A stretch of 64,000 bases of DNA from Aporrectodea caliginosa (GCA_020284085.1 JACEVL010000033.1:1746501-1810500), one strand, 5' to 3'; numbered from the stretch's first letter, positions 45,395 to 55,791 are shown. A program made the numbers and translations. Notes: generated by a model not told the origin, from the sequence alone.

Positions 45395-45468
45395 ACTTTC
45401 GATTTCACTATTGGTAAAAACCGAATGAGTCGTTGGCTATTGAAAGTGCGTCTAATCGGCTATATATA
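45395..45468 (-). promoter_or_regulatory. TATA-like box and IRF/ISRE-like site upstream of TRIM copy B
   Basis: On the minus strand TATATATA (about 45461-45468) lies about 100 bp before the ATG. GAAATCGAAAGT (complement of 45395-45406) lies 35-45 bp before it, fitting GAAANNGAAA. Both sites occupy the same positions as in copy A. The start site is not known, so the second element may fall in the 5' UTR. Confidence 0.35.
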
Positions 45469-46139
45469 CGTGCGAAAACGAATTTCGATGTGATAGAAAA
45501 CAAACTCTCACAAAGATAATCTACCTGAACTCAGTTGTAAGAACCAACGAACTAAGCAGTCTAAGTTATAAAATAGAATTACAGGACGAATATTTACTGA
45601 ATACGCTCTAGGTCTGTTGCTAGACTGAATGCAGTGTTGACTGCTGCTAGGCGTTGAACCACTCAATAGCCTAAAGCTCAACCTTGCGTTCTTTGTACCT
45701 TATACCTACAAGCCTGTTAAGAGTAACAGGTAAATATGATTAAGCGTTTATTTTTTCCCTTCTCAGATAAGAATCTGTGAACATGATAACTTGCAAAGAC
45801 CCTCTGCCACCTTTAGTCTTCAGTGAAATAAAACTTTGATAGCAAGGGAAGATGATCTGTATGATGTCCATAAAAAAATAATGCGTTCTTTGTACCTTGC
45901 ACCTACAAGCCTGTTAAGACTAACAGGTAAATATGATACAAGTTATATAACGCAAGATATTCAACCTAAGACTAACAGGTAAAATGAGTAAGCGCAAGAT
46001 GTCACAGATATTCAACCTGCTGTCTGACAGAAGAAAATATTTAAACGTTTAAATGAAAGCGTTTGAGTTAATTAATATTAATGGATTTCAGTTCTGTTTG
46101 GTCCGATCAGTGTCTCTGCACTTCTATTGTCCATTGGGA

Positions 46140-46500
46140 TCTAAAGAAACAATTTCGAGAGCGCATTATTTCAGAATCGACGAATAAATAAGCAATTCTC
46201 GCTAACATGGCTGAAGTCATAGTTATAATAAAAGGACAGGTTTATTTGTGTATGAATTTTGCTGAACGATGTAGAGAAATACTGTCCGTGCAGGCAGTTT
46301 CGCAAAGATATGTACAGATCAACCGACAAATTGCAATTCACCATTGACATTGATGTCCATTCTTAGGTTACTTCATAATAAATACTTTATGGCACTGATT
46401 AAAAAACTTCATAAACAAGGGCATCATCGATGGTGTGCCAAACTATCGCCAGAAATGACCATGAACCCGGTTTGTAAAAAATGGGGTCTGAACCTCCCAT
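46140..46500. repeat. short segmental duplication, copy 1
   Basis: Matches 47912-48273 over about 360 bp (GAGAGCGCATT ... CTGAACCTCCCATAAGACT). The similarity begins where the TRIM block ends and stops at a putative splice donor on the minus strand. Confidence 0.8.
46207..46347 (+). pseudogene. fragment of unidentified coding segment, copy 1
   Basis: 46 codons from ATG: MAEVIVIIKGQVYLCMN, then FAERCREILSVQA and YVQINRQIAIHH before TGA. The frame and protein are conserved with copy 2, although upstream sequence differs and is frameshifted. No domain recognised. Confidence 0.35.
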
Positions 46501-46509
46501 AAGACTTAC

Positions 46510-46609
46510 TTGTTGCGGTGCGGAGATGGGGACGAGATTGTCTCCCCGCGTCACTCTTTAGTTGATTGTCTTCTACCGCCCTGGCTAACGCGTTTCTCTT
46601 CGAGCTCAT
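46510..46609 (-). CDS. possible first exon, unidentified gene
   Basis: ATG at 46609 followed by MSSKRNALARAVEDNQLKSD and an Arg-rich run to a perfect donor CAA-GTAAGT at 46509. No downstream exon was found. The sequence is GC-richer than its surroundings. Speculative. Confidence 0.25.
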
Positions 46610-46678
46610 GTAGAAGTACTATACTTTTCTTTTTGGCAGCGTATAACTTCAAAAGTTCAAATGATCAGTGTCGATTAG

Positions 46679-47469
46679 GGTAGAGTGGAGCAAAACGCCC
46701 CCTTTAACGGGTTTTGCTCAATTACAACGTGAGTAACAACATTTTCAGCATGAAATTATTGTAAGACCTTGTACTGAATGTCCCAAGTAAAGTAAAATTA
46801 TGTCCGATAAAATGCCCCAAAGATTACATTAAAAAATAATAAAATACAGAGTGCCTCAAAAGGGGGCGTTTTGCCCCTCACCTGGGCAAAACGCCCCCTC
46901 GTGATTTGACCCCCGCTACCTGAAAAGTCGATGCACATAATCAACTGCAATCACTGCCATGATGCAACAATAACTATAAGAAGTAAAGAGATCTAGAATT
47001 TTTTTTTAAAGATGTCATAAAAAATAATTAAATAAAAAAAATATGCGTTGCTTCAGGTGACTCTGAGGTGAGGGGGGCGTTTTGCCCCATGTCAGCATTT
47101 TCCATAGGGGGCGTTTTGCCCCGCTTGGTGCTACCTGTGAGATTGCCCATATAATAAAAATTGACATGTTAAAGGCCCATTTATTGTGCACAGTTATTCG
47201 ATATAGGGTATACTTTAGACCTATATTTGTATTATTGGCTATATCTGGCATTTTGGCACCATTAATGATACAGAATTGGCGGCTGACTCTTATAAGGAAA
47301 CACGAAAAAATCAATTTTTCTAAAATAAAAATAAACAAAGCATCTAAAGATAAATAACTGACGATTATCTCATTAGGGTACAACTAAGAAACCTTGGAAC
47401 ATTCAAAAATTTCATTACATGGCACAGAGGGGACAGAGCCGGGAGGGGGCGTTTTACCCCACTCTACCC
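46679..47469. mobile_element. mariner-like MITE with GGGTAGAGTGG ends, 791 bp
   Basis: TA at 46677-46678 and 47470-47471. Ends GGGTAGAGTGGAGCAAAACG and the inverse of GGGTAGAGTGGGGTAAAACG. CAAAACGCCCC and GGGGCGTTTTGCC recur inside in both orientations. No transposase. TA target fits Tc1/mariner. Confidence 0.75.
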
Positions 47470-47699
47470 TACTTATAAATATTCGTCTCGAGGATGCCTG
47501 CTCTTAAGACTTACCTAGCCTATTTCAAATTGCCAATCCACAATAGGCTGCCTATCTGTGTCACGGACAGGCCTTCTGTATGCTGACCTTGATTATGGTT
47601 TGGTTTTGATGTCCCATCGGTTGATGCCTTGTGCATTAGATACCTGTGCGATAGAAGTTACTGATTAATCATTAATAAAGAGAAATTAAAATTATAAAA

Positions 47700-48116
47700 A
47701 TGGCTTTATCGGAGGAAACGAAGAATAGCAGCATGTCGACTCTAGAAAATATGACAGATGAGACAACTTTATTTGAGAACAATTGCTTATTCAGTTCACT
47801 TTGAAAGGAAAATATTTAAACAACTTCTATATCGCAACTTTATATACTCAAATGCTAACTGATACAAACGCTCCATCCTTTCCAATAAAAAAATTAGAAG
47901 TTCTGTATGGAAAACTAAAGAAAGAACTTCGAGAGCGCATTTTTTCATAATCCACGAATCAAAGAGGCAATATTCGCTAACATGGCTGATGTCATAGTTA
48001 TAATAAAACGACAAGCTCAGTTGTGTATGAATGATGCTGAACGATGTAGAGAAATATTGTCGGTGCAGGCAAAGACATATGTACAGATCAACCGTCAAAT
48101 TGCAATTCACCATTGA
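47700..48116 (+). pseudogene. unidentified small gene or pseudogene, copy 2
   Basis: ATG at 47700 opens MALSEETKNSSMSTLENMTD. After a frame change it reads EQLLIQFTLKGKYLNNFYIA, LTDTNAPSFPIKKLEVLYG and KLKKELRERIF. After a second change it continues PRIKEAIFANMADVIVIIKR, QAQLCMNDAERCREILSVQA, KTYVQINRQIAIHH and stops. Each piece looks coding and the last is conserved in copy 1. Either two small introns or two frameshifts separate the pieces; splice sites are not convincing. Function unknown. Confidence 0.4.
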
Positions 48117-48273
48117 CATTTTGATGTCCATTCGTAAAGTTACTTCATAACAAATACACTATGGCACTGATTAAAAAACATCATAAACGAGGGCATCATC
48201 GATGGTGTGCCAAACTATCGCCAGAAATGACCATGAACCCGGTTTGTGAAAGCAACTGGTCTGAACCTCCCAT
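47912..48273. repeat. short segmental duplication, copy 2
   Basis: Direct copy of 46140-46500; 47.7-47.9 kb upstream sequence is not shared. Confidence 0.8.
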
Positions 48274-48386
48274 AAGACTCGCTTTGTAATGACCTTCAGC
48301 AAATCCTTGGCAAATGACGTATCTTCCTTCACTTGATACTTAGTCATTAGCTGTTCCGCTATATAAATGCCGACACACATATCCAT
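48171..48386 (-). CDS. short ORF, possible exon, unidentified
   Basis: 71 codons from ATG at 48386 (MDMCVGIYIAEQLMTKYQVK, then EDTSFAKDLLKVITK). The first half lies outside the duplication and looks coding. The second half runs into duplicated sequence, where copy 1 has a GTAAGT donor and this copy has GCGAGT. Probably ends at that donor, if real. Confidence 0.2.
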   Translation of the reverse strand: MDMCVGIYIAEQLMTKYQVKEDTSFAKDLLKVITKRVLWEVQTSCFHKPGSWSFLAIVWHTIDDALVYDVF

Positions 48387-48389
48387 TCA

Positions 48390-49380
48390 CATTCTAATCC
48401 AGTGTTTGGAATGACCTTTGAATCTAAATAGACTGAATTAATCATAATATTATGAACTGACCTTTATACAAATCTTTAAACACCAAAATAATATTCAACC
48501 AGTGTTCAAAATCAATGTCAGTAAAATACTTTCAAAGGTTTAAAACAAAATTAGGCTACTTGACACTGAATGCAATTTACTGGTTGAAACGTTGCTGTGG
48601 TGCTGCTGTGCTGAGCTGAAAATAAGTTACTTAAATGTTTCACTTAGTCAATTTTCTATGTTTTGATTTTATGTAACACCTGAAGAAATATCGAATTCAA
48701 AAGGTCATCAATTGCTGTAATGGAGTAGGCGCTAAACATTTGTGTTCTAGTTATTTAATAAACTTCAAAGATTTCTACTATGTATTTTGTGTTCGCTTGT
48801 AGGCCTACATTGGCCTACATGGCTTCGTTAGGGAACCTTCCAACGGTGCTAAATAATAGCTAATAGATCTAAGGAGGTGTGATTGAAAAATGTCTCCCTC
48901 AGACGTCTCTATTGGCTTACATTTCGATGATTATCAAGAAAATTTAGCTGCATAGGAAATACAAATCCTGGTATTTTGTTCATGAATCTATCCGCATATT
49001 GGCATCTATAGGCTAGGCAGACAAGATTTTAATGGTCGTTGAGTTCGTGCTGTATTTTAGTTTAGAGGACGACGCCATGAAGAACTTAATCTTCAAACTG
49101 TTTATGATGAGGGTTCTCTGTTAATTATCTAAACTAATCAGTCATGACTACACTGACAAAATTAAGTAACTGGTCAGCGATTAAAAGGTGATTAAAACAA
49201 CTGGACAACTAGAAAATGATATGAGAAATTCATGTAAAGTTAGCTAAAATTCTGTCAAAATTGGGGAAGCGTAACAATAGACAGCTGCTATCATGGTAGT
49301 GCAGTTGATATTTTTCCAGACCCGTCTTTATACAACATATCGCAATCGCAAAATCCTTTTCTTTACTGTTCGTCTAGGCG
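48390..49380. other. no gene recognised
   Basis: AT-rich; no convincing coding sequence or repeat edges. Confidence 0.4.
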
Positions 49381-49381
49381 T

Positions 49382-49520
49382 CTTGGTCGCCTGGTGCCAT
49401 CCCAGTTGCTCTGCTGTCTTGGTCGCCTGGTGCCATCCCAGTTGCTCTGCTGTCTTGGTCGCCTGGTGCCATCCCAGTTGCTCTGCTGTCATGGTCGCCT
49501 GTTTCCGACTCATTTGCTCT
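49382..49520. repeat. 36-bp minisatellite, about 3.8 copies
   Basis: The unit CTTGGTCGCCTGGTGCCATC... begins at 49382, 49418, 49454 and 49490. Because 36 is divisible by 3, it stays open on both strands and gives repetitive frames that are probably not genes. Confidence 0.9.
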
Positions 49521-49559
49521 GCCAGAGCGAACATTGGCAGCTATAAATGCAAATAGATT

Positions 49560-50683
49560 TTGTTTAGCACGATTTAATGTCAAGTGAAAGTTCTTTTCTT
49601 TCTTAAAGCCAAACCAGTAGAAAACTATTATGGTGTTTTCTTTAAAAAGCCCGCGACTACCTAAGATTTATAGTTTAGAAAAGACTTATTTTTTCATCTA
49701 TTGTGTTTTGATCAAAACAAGTGCTATATTACCCGCAAACATTCATTTTGCTTCGGTATTATAATATGCTGTCGATCATTGATAACCGACTTATGAAATA
49801 CAGACAAGTTTAATCATTCAACGTAAAAAAGAGGCCACAGTTTGATTTGAAATTAAATGCAATGTTCGAGTAAATAACTCAACAAACACAAGATTCAAAT
49901 GCAGAATGTAATTGTATTAATAATTATTATCTCAACCGTTATTTGGAAAATGTAACTTTATTTAATTTCAACAGCGGAAATAACTCTTAGTACGGTATGT
50001 CCTTTTCCATACACCAGAATAGTTCTACATCGTCTTCATATTTTAATCAAATTACAAACATGACTACAGCAGATTCTAAGTTCAGAAGTTAGTAAGAATC
50101 CATCTACAGTGCTTTATTTGATGTAAGTGACTGCCACTTCCTGCAACAATTCATCTGGCCGCTTGGTAGTCTAAGAAGAAATGTACAAGTTCAATTTAGT
50201 CGAAATGCCTTTAGGTGAGCTGGATGTGACCCTTGACCCGAAATTGACTTTGGAAGTGAAGTTGACCTCATTTGCCAACTTCTCAGACTAAGATAACATC
50301 CTCAAAGGAGTCTAGGCCCTAGGAACTTACAATGTATTTAGGCGCTCCACTAAAATAAGCCTATAAAAATTATTGTATGCTATCATAAGATTCTTAAACG
50401 GCATTTTAAAATCTTGGAGCATAATGCTCATGTTCAAACACGAATGCCAACTTACAATGAGTTTAAAGAGATTTTATATTCATTTATTTATTGGTTCAAC
50501 TGATATCAACCATATCAAATCAAGTAATTCCATTTCTGTAGAAACAGGAATGGTTTATCGTTGGGAACAAAAAGTAGGCCTGAATGGACCTAGGCCTAGG
50601 TCCAGCTGATTAGGCTCCTTACTTATCAAATGAGTTAAGCGATGGCAACTGATGCTACTGGCTTTGCTACAAGTAAAAAAGTA
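49560..50683. other. no gene recognised
   Basis: AT-rich, no convincing exon. An ORF at 50373-50609 (+) has no recognisable domain. Confidence 0.4.
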
Positions 50684-50885
50684 GACGGTTTTCGTATCAT
50701 TTCTCAGCATTCGACAGTAAATACAGCAGCAAAATTTGACTTAACTAAACTTAACTAAACATTACTATTGCCTGACAGTATAGTGACCGTTTTCGTAGCA
50801 TTTCTCAACCTGCGATAGTAAATACAGCAACAATCTTTAACTTACCAAACTTAACTAAACTATACTATTGCATGACATTACAGTG
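50684..50885. repeat. about 101-bp tandem duplication
   Basis: The block starting GACGGTTTTCGTATCATTTC at 50684 is repeated with changes at 50785 (GACCGTTTTCGTAGCATTTC). Both contain TTAACTAAAC motifs. Confidence 0.75.
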
Positions 50886-51016
50886 CATAATAGTAGGCCT
50901 ACTATTACAGTGGGTGTAGGTAATCAATTTCTCTCATCTATTATCAAGGCAAATCAGCTTAATTGGTCGAATACATTTTGATATTTTACCTAAAAATTAC
51001 CATTCATACTGATGCA

Positions 51017-53122
51017 TAGGGTGGTTCTAAAAATTAAAAGTTGTTATTTCCCTGATGGTACCCTCTCAATCTGTTACCTTGCCTTAGTAGCAAGTAAGTG
51101 CACAATTTTAGCTTGATTGATTGATATTTAGTGGTCGCTCAATGCTCGTGACTTTTCACTATATTGACTAATCACGATAATATTGCTCTTCACAGGCTAA
51201 TGCCGAAAAATAGACAAATCAGCTCATAAAGTATTAACAAAAACTTTTTAAACCAAAGAAACAAGCTGGACAATGTAGACTGTAAGAGATTGAGTGACAA
51301 ACAGATCTACTGAATATTGATATTAAGTCAGTCATTTAGTTTTTTGAGTAATAGAAAGTTGCTGCAAAGACTGCCATTTACTGAACAATATCTGCGTAAC
51401 AGATTTAGAGTTTTAGATTGTTGAAGTCCTAGAAGTAGCACAAACTTCTTTGCCTCAGGGATCTGAGGTCTGTGCTCAGATACAGCCTGCAATAGGTATT
51501 GTTTTGCTCTTCATTTGGTGATGGATGAGCTGAATTCTTGGATGAGTTTTACACTCTGCTCCTCATTGTCGTTCACAACCCTGCACAATGTTTCGCCTTC
51601 TGAAAGTCCTCATTTTCTTCCTATTGCTCAGTATCAATCAGAGTTAGGAACTTGCTGGGCAGTTCAAATATCTCAAAGAAGTTGAGAGTACTGACGATCA
51701 CAAAATCTTCGAGCTGCTTGCTGTCAATACCGCTCACCTGCATTTGAATGCATTTTGGCGTCTCGTTCAGTCCTGGATTTTGAAATCCCTTGACCAACTT
51801 TCGCTTTACTCCATGGTCGATGGCAGGGTAAAAAAAGACAAAGGCTATCATCTCCTAACTCAAATGCCACAAGTGCCTGGAAAGAGCCTCGGTGGTTGCT
51901 GCAGAAATGGCGCCATTTATATCCTTGTACTTCAAGAGAGACTTCAGACGCCGAAGGTAATTGGAAGGCGCTGTAATCGTGTTGGGACAAGAAATCCATG
52001 CTTCTGTGTATGCCAGACTAGTAAACAGGCTGATGTCTCTAAGTGACTTTTCTTCCCGGACTGTAAGTCGGAATTGTTTCCTGAACATCCAGACTTTGAT
52101 GGAATACAATATCTTTGCCCTCCATCTGGCTTGATGCATTGCATCGGGTGCCATCAATCGGATAAAAATCATCAGCAATAAAGATGACAGTGAGTTCAGG
52201 TAGTTCGCTGTGGTCATCTCAGGGCTGGTTGCTAAATTGTAAAGAGTTCTTGGCAAATTCAATTGCATCAAGTCTGAGTTTATTGTGTACTGCTACAATT
52301 TCTGAACAAGTAGTTCGCGGTGGTCATCTCGAGGCTGATTTTAGATCTTGAAGTGCTGTCTTGAAGTTATCTGTATCCATGTTTGGCCAGTTCTCATGGA
52401 ACTGCTTACAACGTGCCATGTCTGGACCACTTGATGGTCCAAATGAGTGTTTAAAACATCACTAGGTATGACTTCGGGCACATGTTGCCAGCAAGCAAGA
52501 TGCAGTAGGTCTTTTCAAGTTTAATCTCAATCAGAGAACATGCGCCATTGCGCCTGCTGGACATCCTGTGTTTGATGCCGTGGTATCGAGGCACATCGCT
52601 TTCACCCTCTCTGTCACCCCCTCCCATTCAATCCTTCAACACACTCACAACAGCTTGACTAGTTTCTTCACCTGTACCATGATTTGACTTTGGCACTCCG
52701 AGTTATTGATCCTCTTCATATTCTGTGACCAATACTGGCAATTTATCAACTGTCTCTCTTCCGGTAATTTCAGATCTTTCCATCATAATTTACAGTTAGA
52801 GGTACTTGTCCATCTCGCCGACTAAATTCGAGTTTTACTTTGCCAGCAATCTGACTGCGGTGTGCAATCCTGGCTCTGCGAATTGAGGCTCGATTGATTG
52901 CAAACTCAGTAACGTCATGTCTCAGGCTTTGCGCTGTTGCTGCAAGCAAATATGTAGCATCTCGGTCGCTCACATTTGACTTTGTTGAGCGACCTCTAAA
53001 CTTTGTTCAATTTCAATAAAATTTGGCAGGAATCATTGTTATATGAAGCATAACAGAATAAAAGGGTACCATCATACATTTTAACAACTTTATCTCTTTA
53101 CATAGCTTTGAGAACCACCCTA
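51017..53122 (-). mobile_element. long-inverted-repeat DNA transposon of unnamed type, copy 2 (2106 bp)
   Basis: Ends TAGGGTGGTTCT and AGAACCACCCTA with a perfect 8-bp TSD CTGATGCA (51009-51016, 53123-53130). Imperfect inverted arms of about 150 bp share AAGTTGTTA, GATGGTACCCT, CTGTTA and an inner GGTCGCTCAA/TTTAGAGGTCGCT motif also found in the element at 18973-20678. The interior is a minus-strand gene relic. The 8-bp TSD and RNase-H-like motif suggest a distant hAT relative, but I cannot assign a named superfamily. Confidence 0.75.
51610..52975 (-). pseudogene. transposase-like protein relic of the unnamed element
   Basis: Pieces in order on the minus strand: 52973-52770 SVRD-like start (MSDRDATYLLAATAQSL, INRASIRRARIAHR, VPLTVNYDGK); 52780-52640 TGRETVDKLPVLVTE, LGVPKSNHGTGEE; about 52590 MCLDTTASNTGCPAG, a likely first-Asp RNase-H-type strand; then NGACSLIEIKLEK; 52150-51860 APDAMHQARWRAKILYSIKV, WMFRKQFRLTVREE; 51851-51630 QLEDFVIVSTLNFFEIFELP. 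From memory this order is a recurrent unnamed protein family in invertebrate genomes. Several frameshifts and stops: inactive. The element at 18973-20678 carries the C-terminal piece. Confidence 0.6.
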
Positions 53123-53143
53123 CTGATGCATGAAACAGCTCAC

Positions 53144-53323
53144 CTGAAATCATGGCTCGGATTGTTCTTATTAATTCGGGCATTTCCGCGTCGTACTTAG
53201 CTGAAGACGAAATGTCTGTTATCTTTATTCCGTTCAAAAATCCTTCGGGTTTAACGTCGACATGGTCGGCATCCAAAAGAATCGGCATCAAAAATGTATC
53301 GTGTGAATTTGCAACGGCGAGTT
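53144..53323 (-). CDS. TIR-domain protein exon (C-terminal half of TIR domain)
   Basis: Acceptor TTAACACAG before 53323 and donor TTTCAG-GTGAGC at 53143 bound 180 bp, phase 1 both sides. It encodes ELAVANSHDTFLMPILLDAD, then a stretch with VKPEGFLNGIKITDIS and MPELIRTIRAMIS. Joined in phase to the exon at 53828-53929 it gives FCHT|ELAVA, the conserved (W/F)CxxEL box of TIR domains, followed by the PILL strand. TIR domains act in innate immune or NAD-consuming signalling. Downstream exons were not found; the 51017-53122 transposon lies 21 bp beyond the donor, in the intron. Confidence 0.55.
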
Positions 53324-53421
53324 CTGTGTTAAAAAGAAGAGACAAATATTACAGCCAAAAGTCACTTCTATGTAATAATGATTATGCTAATTCGCCTTGT
53401 TCGTATACCACAGAGCATCGA

Positions 53422-53561
53422 TGGCGCTGTGCAATTGGGAGTGAAGGACTTGCTCAAAGTCCCTACACAGTAACTGTCTCGGGTGAGGCTCGAACCCATG
53501 CTCTCGGCGTTACAACCGAGCGCTCTAAACATCGGCACCGTGCCGCATATGACCATACGAT
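53422..53561 (-). mobile_element. tRNA-derived SINE with TSD, in TIR-gene intron
   Basis: Direct repeats AGAGCATCGA at 53412-53421 and 53562-53571 flank a minus-strand unit. It has a tRNA-like head (GCACGGTGCCGATGTTTAG ... GGGTTCGAGCC B box) and body GGGACTTTGAGCAAGTCCTT. A related fragment (CACTCCCAATTGC) lies at 53742-53770. Confidence 0.75.
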
Positions 53562-53827
53562 AGAGCATCGACAAACTACTCTGATATAACGAGCATCAGA
53601 ATATTGAATAATGTCGTAGTAGTTGCGTTTAAAGAGCCTCTGAACTTATATTCCACTTCATTGCATGACAAGGAGTGAGTCCTGGAATGACATTTAATTG
53701 ATTCGAAGTTGTCAGGAACAGGAAAATAAAGTTGGCTTAATTCACTCCCAATTGCTCAGCGCCATCGGAAGTGAGCGCATACCAAATATGCAAACCAACT
53801 CAATGTGTTTCGAAATCGATTCGTTAC

Positions 53828-53929
53828 CAGTATGGCAGAAACGATGTCCTTCAGTTTCTCGACATAAGAATGGCATAAAAATTTCGGATCTGTTATTTGC
53901 GGCAGCAATGACGTCCAGCATATCATATC
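53828..53929 (-). CDS. TIR-domain protein exon (middle of TIR domain)
   Basis: Acceptor TATTTCTCCAG before 53929 and donor ACTG-GTAACG at 53827; 102 bp, phase 1 in and out. It encodes YDMLDVIAAANNRSEIFMPF, then LCRETEGHRFCHT and the first base of a Glu codon completed by the next exon. The I..S..FxxFC layout precedes the CxxEL box of TIR domains. The box-1 exon with the (F/Y)DxFISY strand was not located upstream. Confidence 0.5.
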
Positions 53930-53971
53930 CTGGAGAAATACAAAAAATTCATAGTTTTTATTGTTAAACAG

Positions 53972-54530
53972 AGTATTTGAGTAATCGCAAATTTATCACA
54001 GAACTAGACTAATGTCTAGTAATACGAGCACTGCCTGGTTGAGCACTTGAGCTAAACATTATACGATTCGAATTCTCTTAGCTTGAATGCGATGAACCAG
54101 GTCCGCTTACTATAAGCGCTCCGCAACTACGGAGGGAAGCATCGTTTATGACGGACAGGAAGTGCACAAAGGTAAGTCTATAGACAGAAGTGCTAAACAC
54201 ACCGGAAGCTTAGAAAAGTGGCCTTTCTGGTTAATACTAACTTAACAGATATTGGAAAGGGCAATTTCTACTTTATTTAGAATTTCTAGGAGTGCAAAAA
54301 TCATGAAATGTCTCATGAAGTACCTGAAATAGTCAAAATTTACATTCGCGCAATATGAAGTCATGGACAAAGAAAAGTAATGCCGCTGGAGTAAATCCAC
54401 CATAAGCGAAACGATTGGAACAACATCTAGTTTCTCAAAGTGAGTTATGTCGTAAATTTATGGAATATTGTTGGTTTAAATTTTAGAATCGTTTAGAAGA
54501 TTTCAGCATGCCTAAATATTCAATTTCTTT
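53972..54530. other. no secure gene
   Basis: On the plus strand ATGACGGACAGGAAGTGC at 54148 runs into AAG-GTAAGT, a good donor. A tiny first coding exon (MTDRKCTK) is possible but unsupported. Confidence 0.2.
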
Positions 54531-54532
54531 AT

Positions 54533-54670
54533 ATTCTTCAGGTGATCGGCTGAATTCAGTGACTTGTCCCTGGTAGTAGACCTGAACAGTTGAGAGAGAA
54601 AATTCTTCAGGTGATCGGCTGAATTCAGTGACTTGTCCCTGGTAGTAGAATTGAACAGTTGAGAGAGAAA
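54533..54670 (-). repeat. 69-bp tandem repeat, two copies
   Basis: The unit ATTCTTCAGGTGATCGGCTG begins at 54533 and 54602. The period of 69 bp equals 23 codons, and on the minus strand it gives two copies of a 23-residue unit (QLFNSTTRDKSLNSADHLK). GGTCTCGGTCTC-type low-complexity sequence follows at 54750-54835. Confidence 0.85.
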
Positions 54671-54904
54671 ATTGTTTTCAGGATTTTCGTCCATTTTGCA
54701 TTTCCATCGCTTTTGAAAATATTCGGTAAACACTGTCTTGAACTGTCTTGGACCTTATGCCTCGGTCTCAGTCCTCATTGTTTCGGTCTCGGTCTTGGTC
54801 TCGGCCCTCCACTGTTTCGGTCTCGGTCTCGAAGTTTTAAGTCTCTCATACAAGTTTGACAATTACAACGATCTGGCTCACTTAACTCCGCTCCCTTCAT
54901 CGAC

Positions 54905-55168
54905 TTAATCGGCAGAAGGTGGCGGCCTATTGGGGGATCTGGTCTCAAGCAACCCTAAACGCCTCTGGTCGTCCATCATCGGTGTCCTGGGCCGATAGTC
55001 TCGTACGTCGGCGAGTCCCTCTGTCACAGCAGACGACTTTCTATCCAGGCTTACAACTAAGCTGGATCCAGGACTCTACTGCTGGCTCGCCATCTCCTTC
55101 CTTCACTCCTACAGACTCAGTCTTCAAGGAATTTCAACCCATCCTCGAGTCAGATCTGCGCCGTCTGC
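54905..55168 (+). pseudogene. CR1-like LINE fragment, left half of interrupted target
   Basis: One plus frame reads SSNPKRLWSSIIGVLGR, then a stop, SPSVTADDFLSRLTTKLD. Another frame near the end gives FKEFQPILESDLRRL. These are the linker motifs between endonuclease and RT of CR1-like LINEs. The continuation is at 63948-64000 beyond the composite element. Confidence 0.6.
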
Positions 55169-55669
55169 CATAGAACGAGTATGCGCATATTACGAATATT
55201 AAGATTTTTAGAAATTTACGAGTATTGACGAATATTAAACTGGCCAACGAATATTAAACTTTTTTTAATTCTTCAAAATCCGGAAATAGTAGTAAAAATG
55301 CCAAAAATAGGTATTAGAGCTAGAACAAGAACAGTTACATGTTACAGTTACTCATCTTAAATCAGTAACTTCACTTAGTCTATTGTTTGAAGTCTCAATA
55401 GGCTGCATTCGGTCCGATCATGCGGAATTCAAATTTTGTGCGCAAACGAACGACACCACTACCGTGTATTACACAAACAAAGATTGTATGACCCAGCTCT
55501 CTCTATAATTCCCTATCCCTCAGCCCAAGATTCCTCCACTGAGTGGGAGGATCATGCCTCAGCCGAACCTGGCGTATAATTAATCAAACTAAGCGCATCA
55601 ATGGAACTTCGGAACATAAGTCATCCAAACATAGCTTAAAATTATATAGAATTACCGAGTGTGTGGGTT

Positions 55670-55791
55670 TCACCGCAGAGAGAGAAACAGAGACAGACGG
55701 ATAGAGAGGGAGAGAGATCGTAGAGATTTCTTTCCCTCTCTGTCCGAGAGGGAGAGAAATCGTAGAGAGACAGACAGAGACAGACCGACAG

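Larger units (their letters stand above)
36680..46142. repeat. duplicated block, copy B (TRIM-NHL locus)
   Basis: Direct copy of 24355-32312, about 1.5 kb longer. The extra length comes from the AATATT-rich inverted-repeat element at 40450-41321, the solo LTR at 42480-42954 and smaller changes, offset by the missing 26023-26390 element. A short internal duplication repeats GCGTTCTTTGTACCTT at about 45685 and 45884. Confidence 0.85.

Noticed and set aside
49293..49583. ORFs on both strands with VAWCHPSCSAV or HQATKTAEQLGW repeats
   Set aside because: A 36-bp minisatellite keeps all frames open; no flanking exon features.
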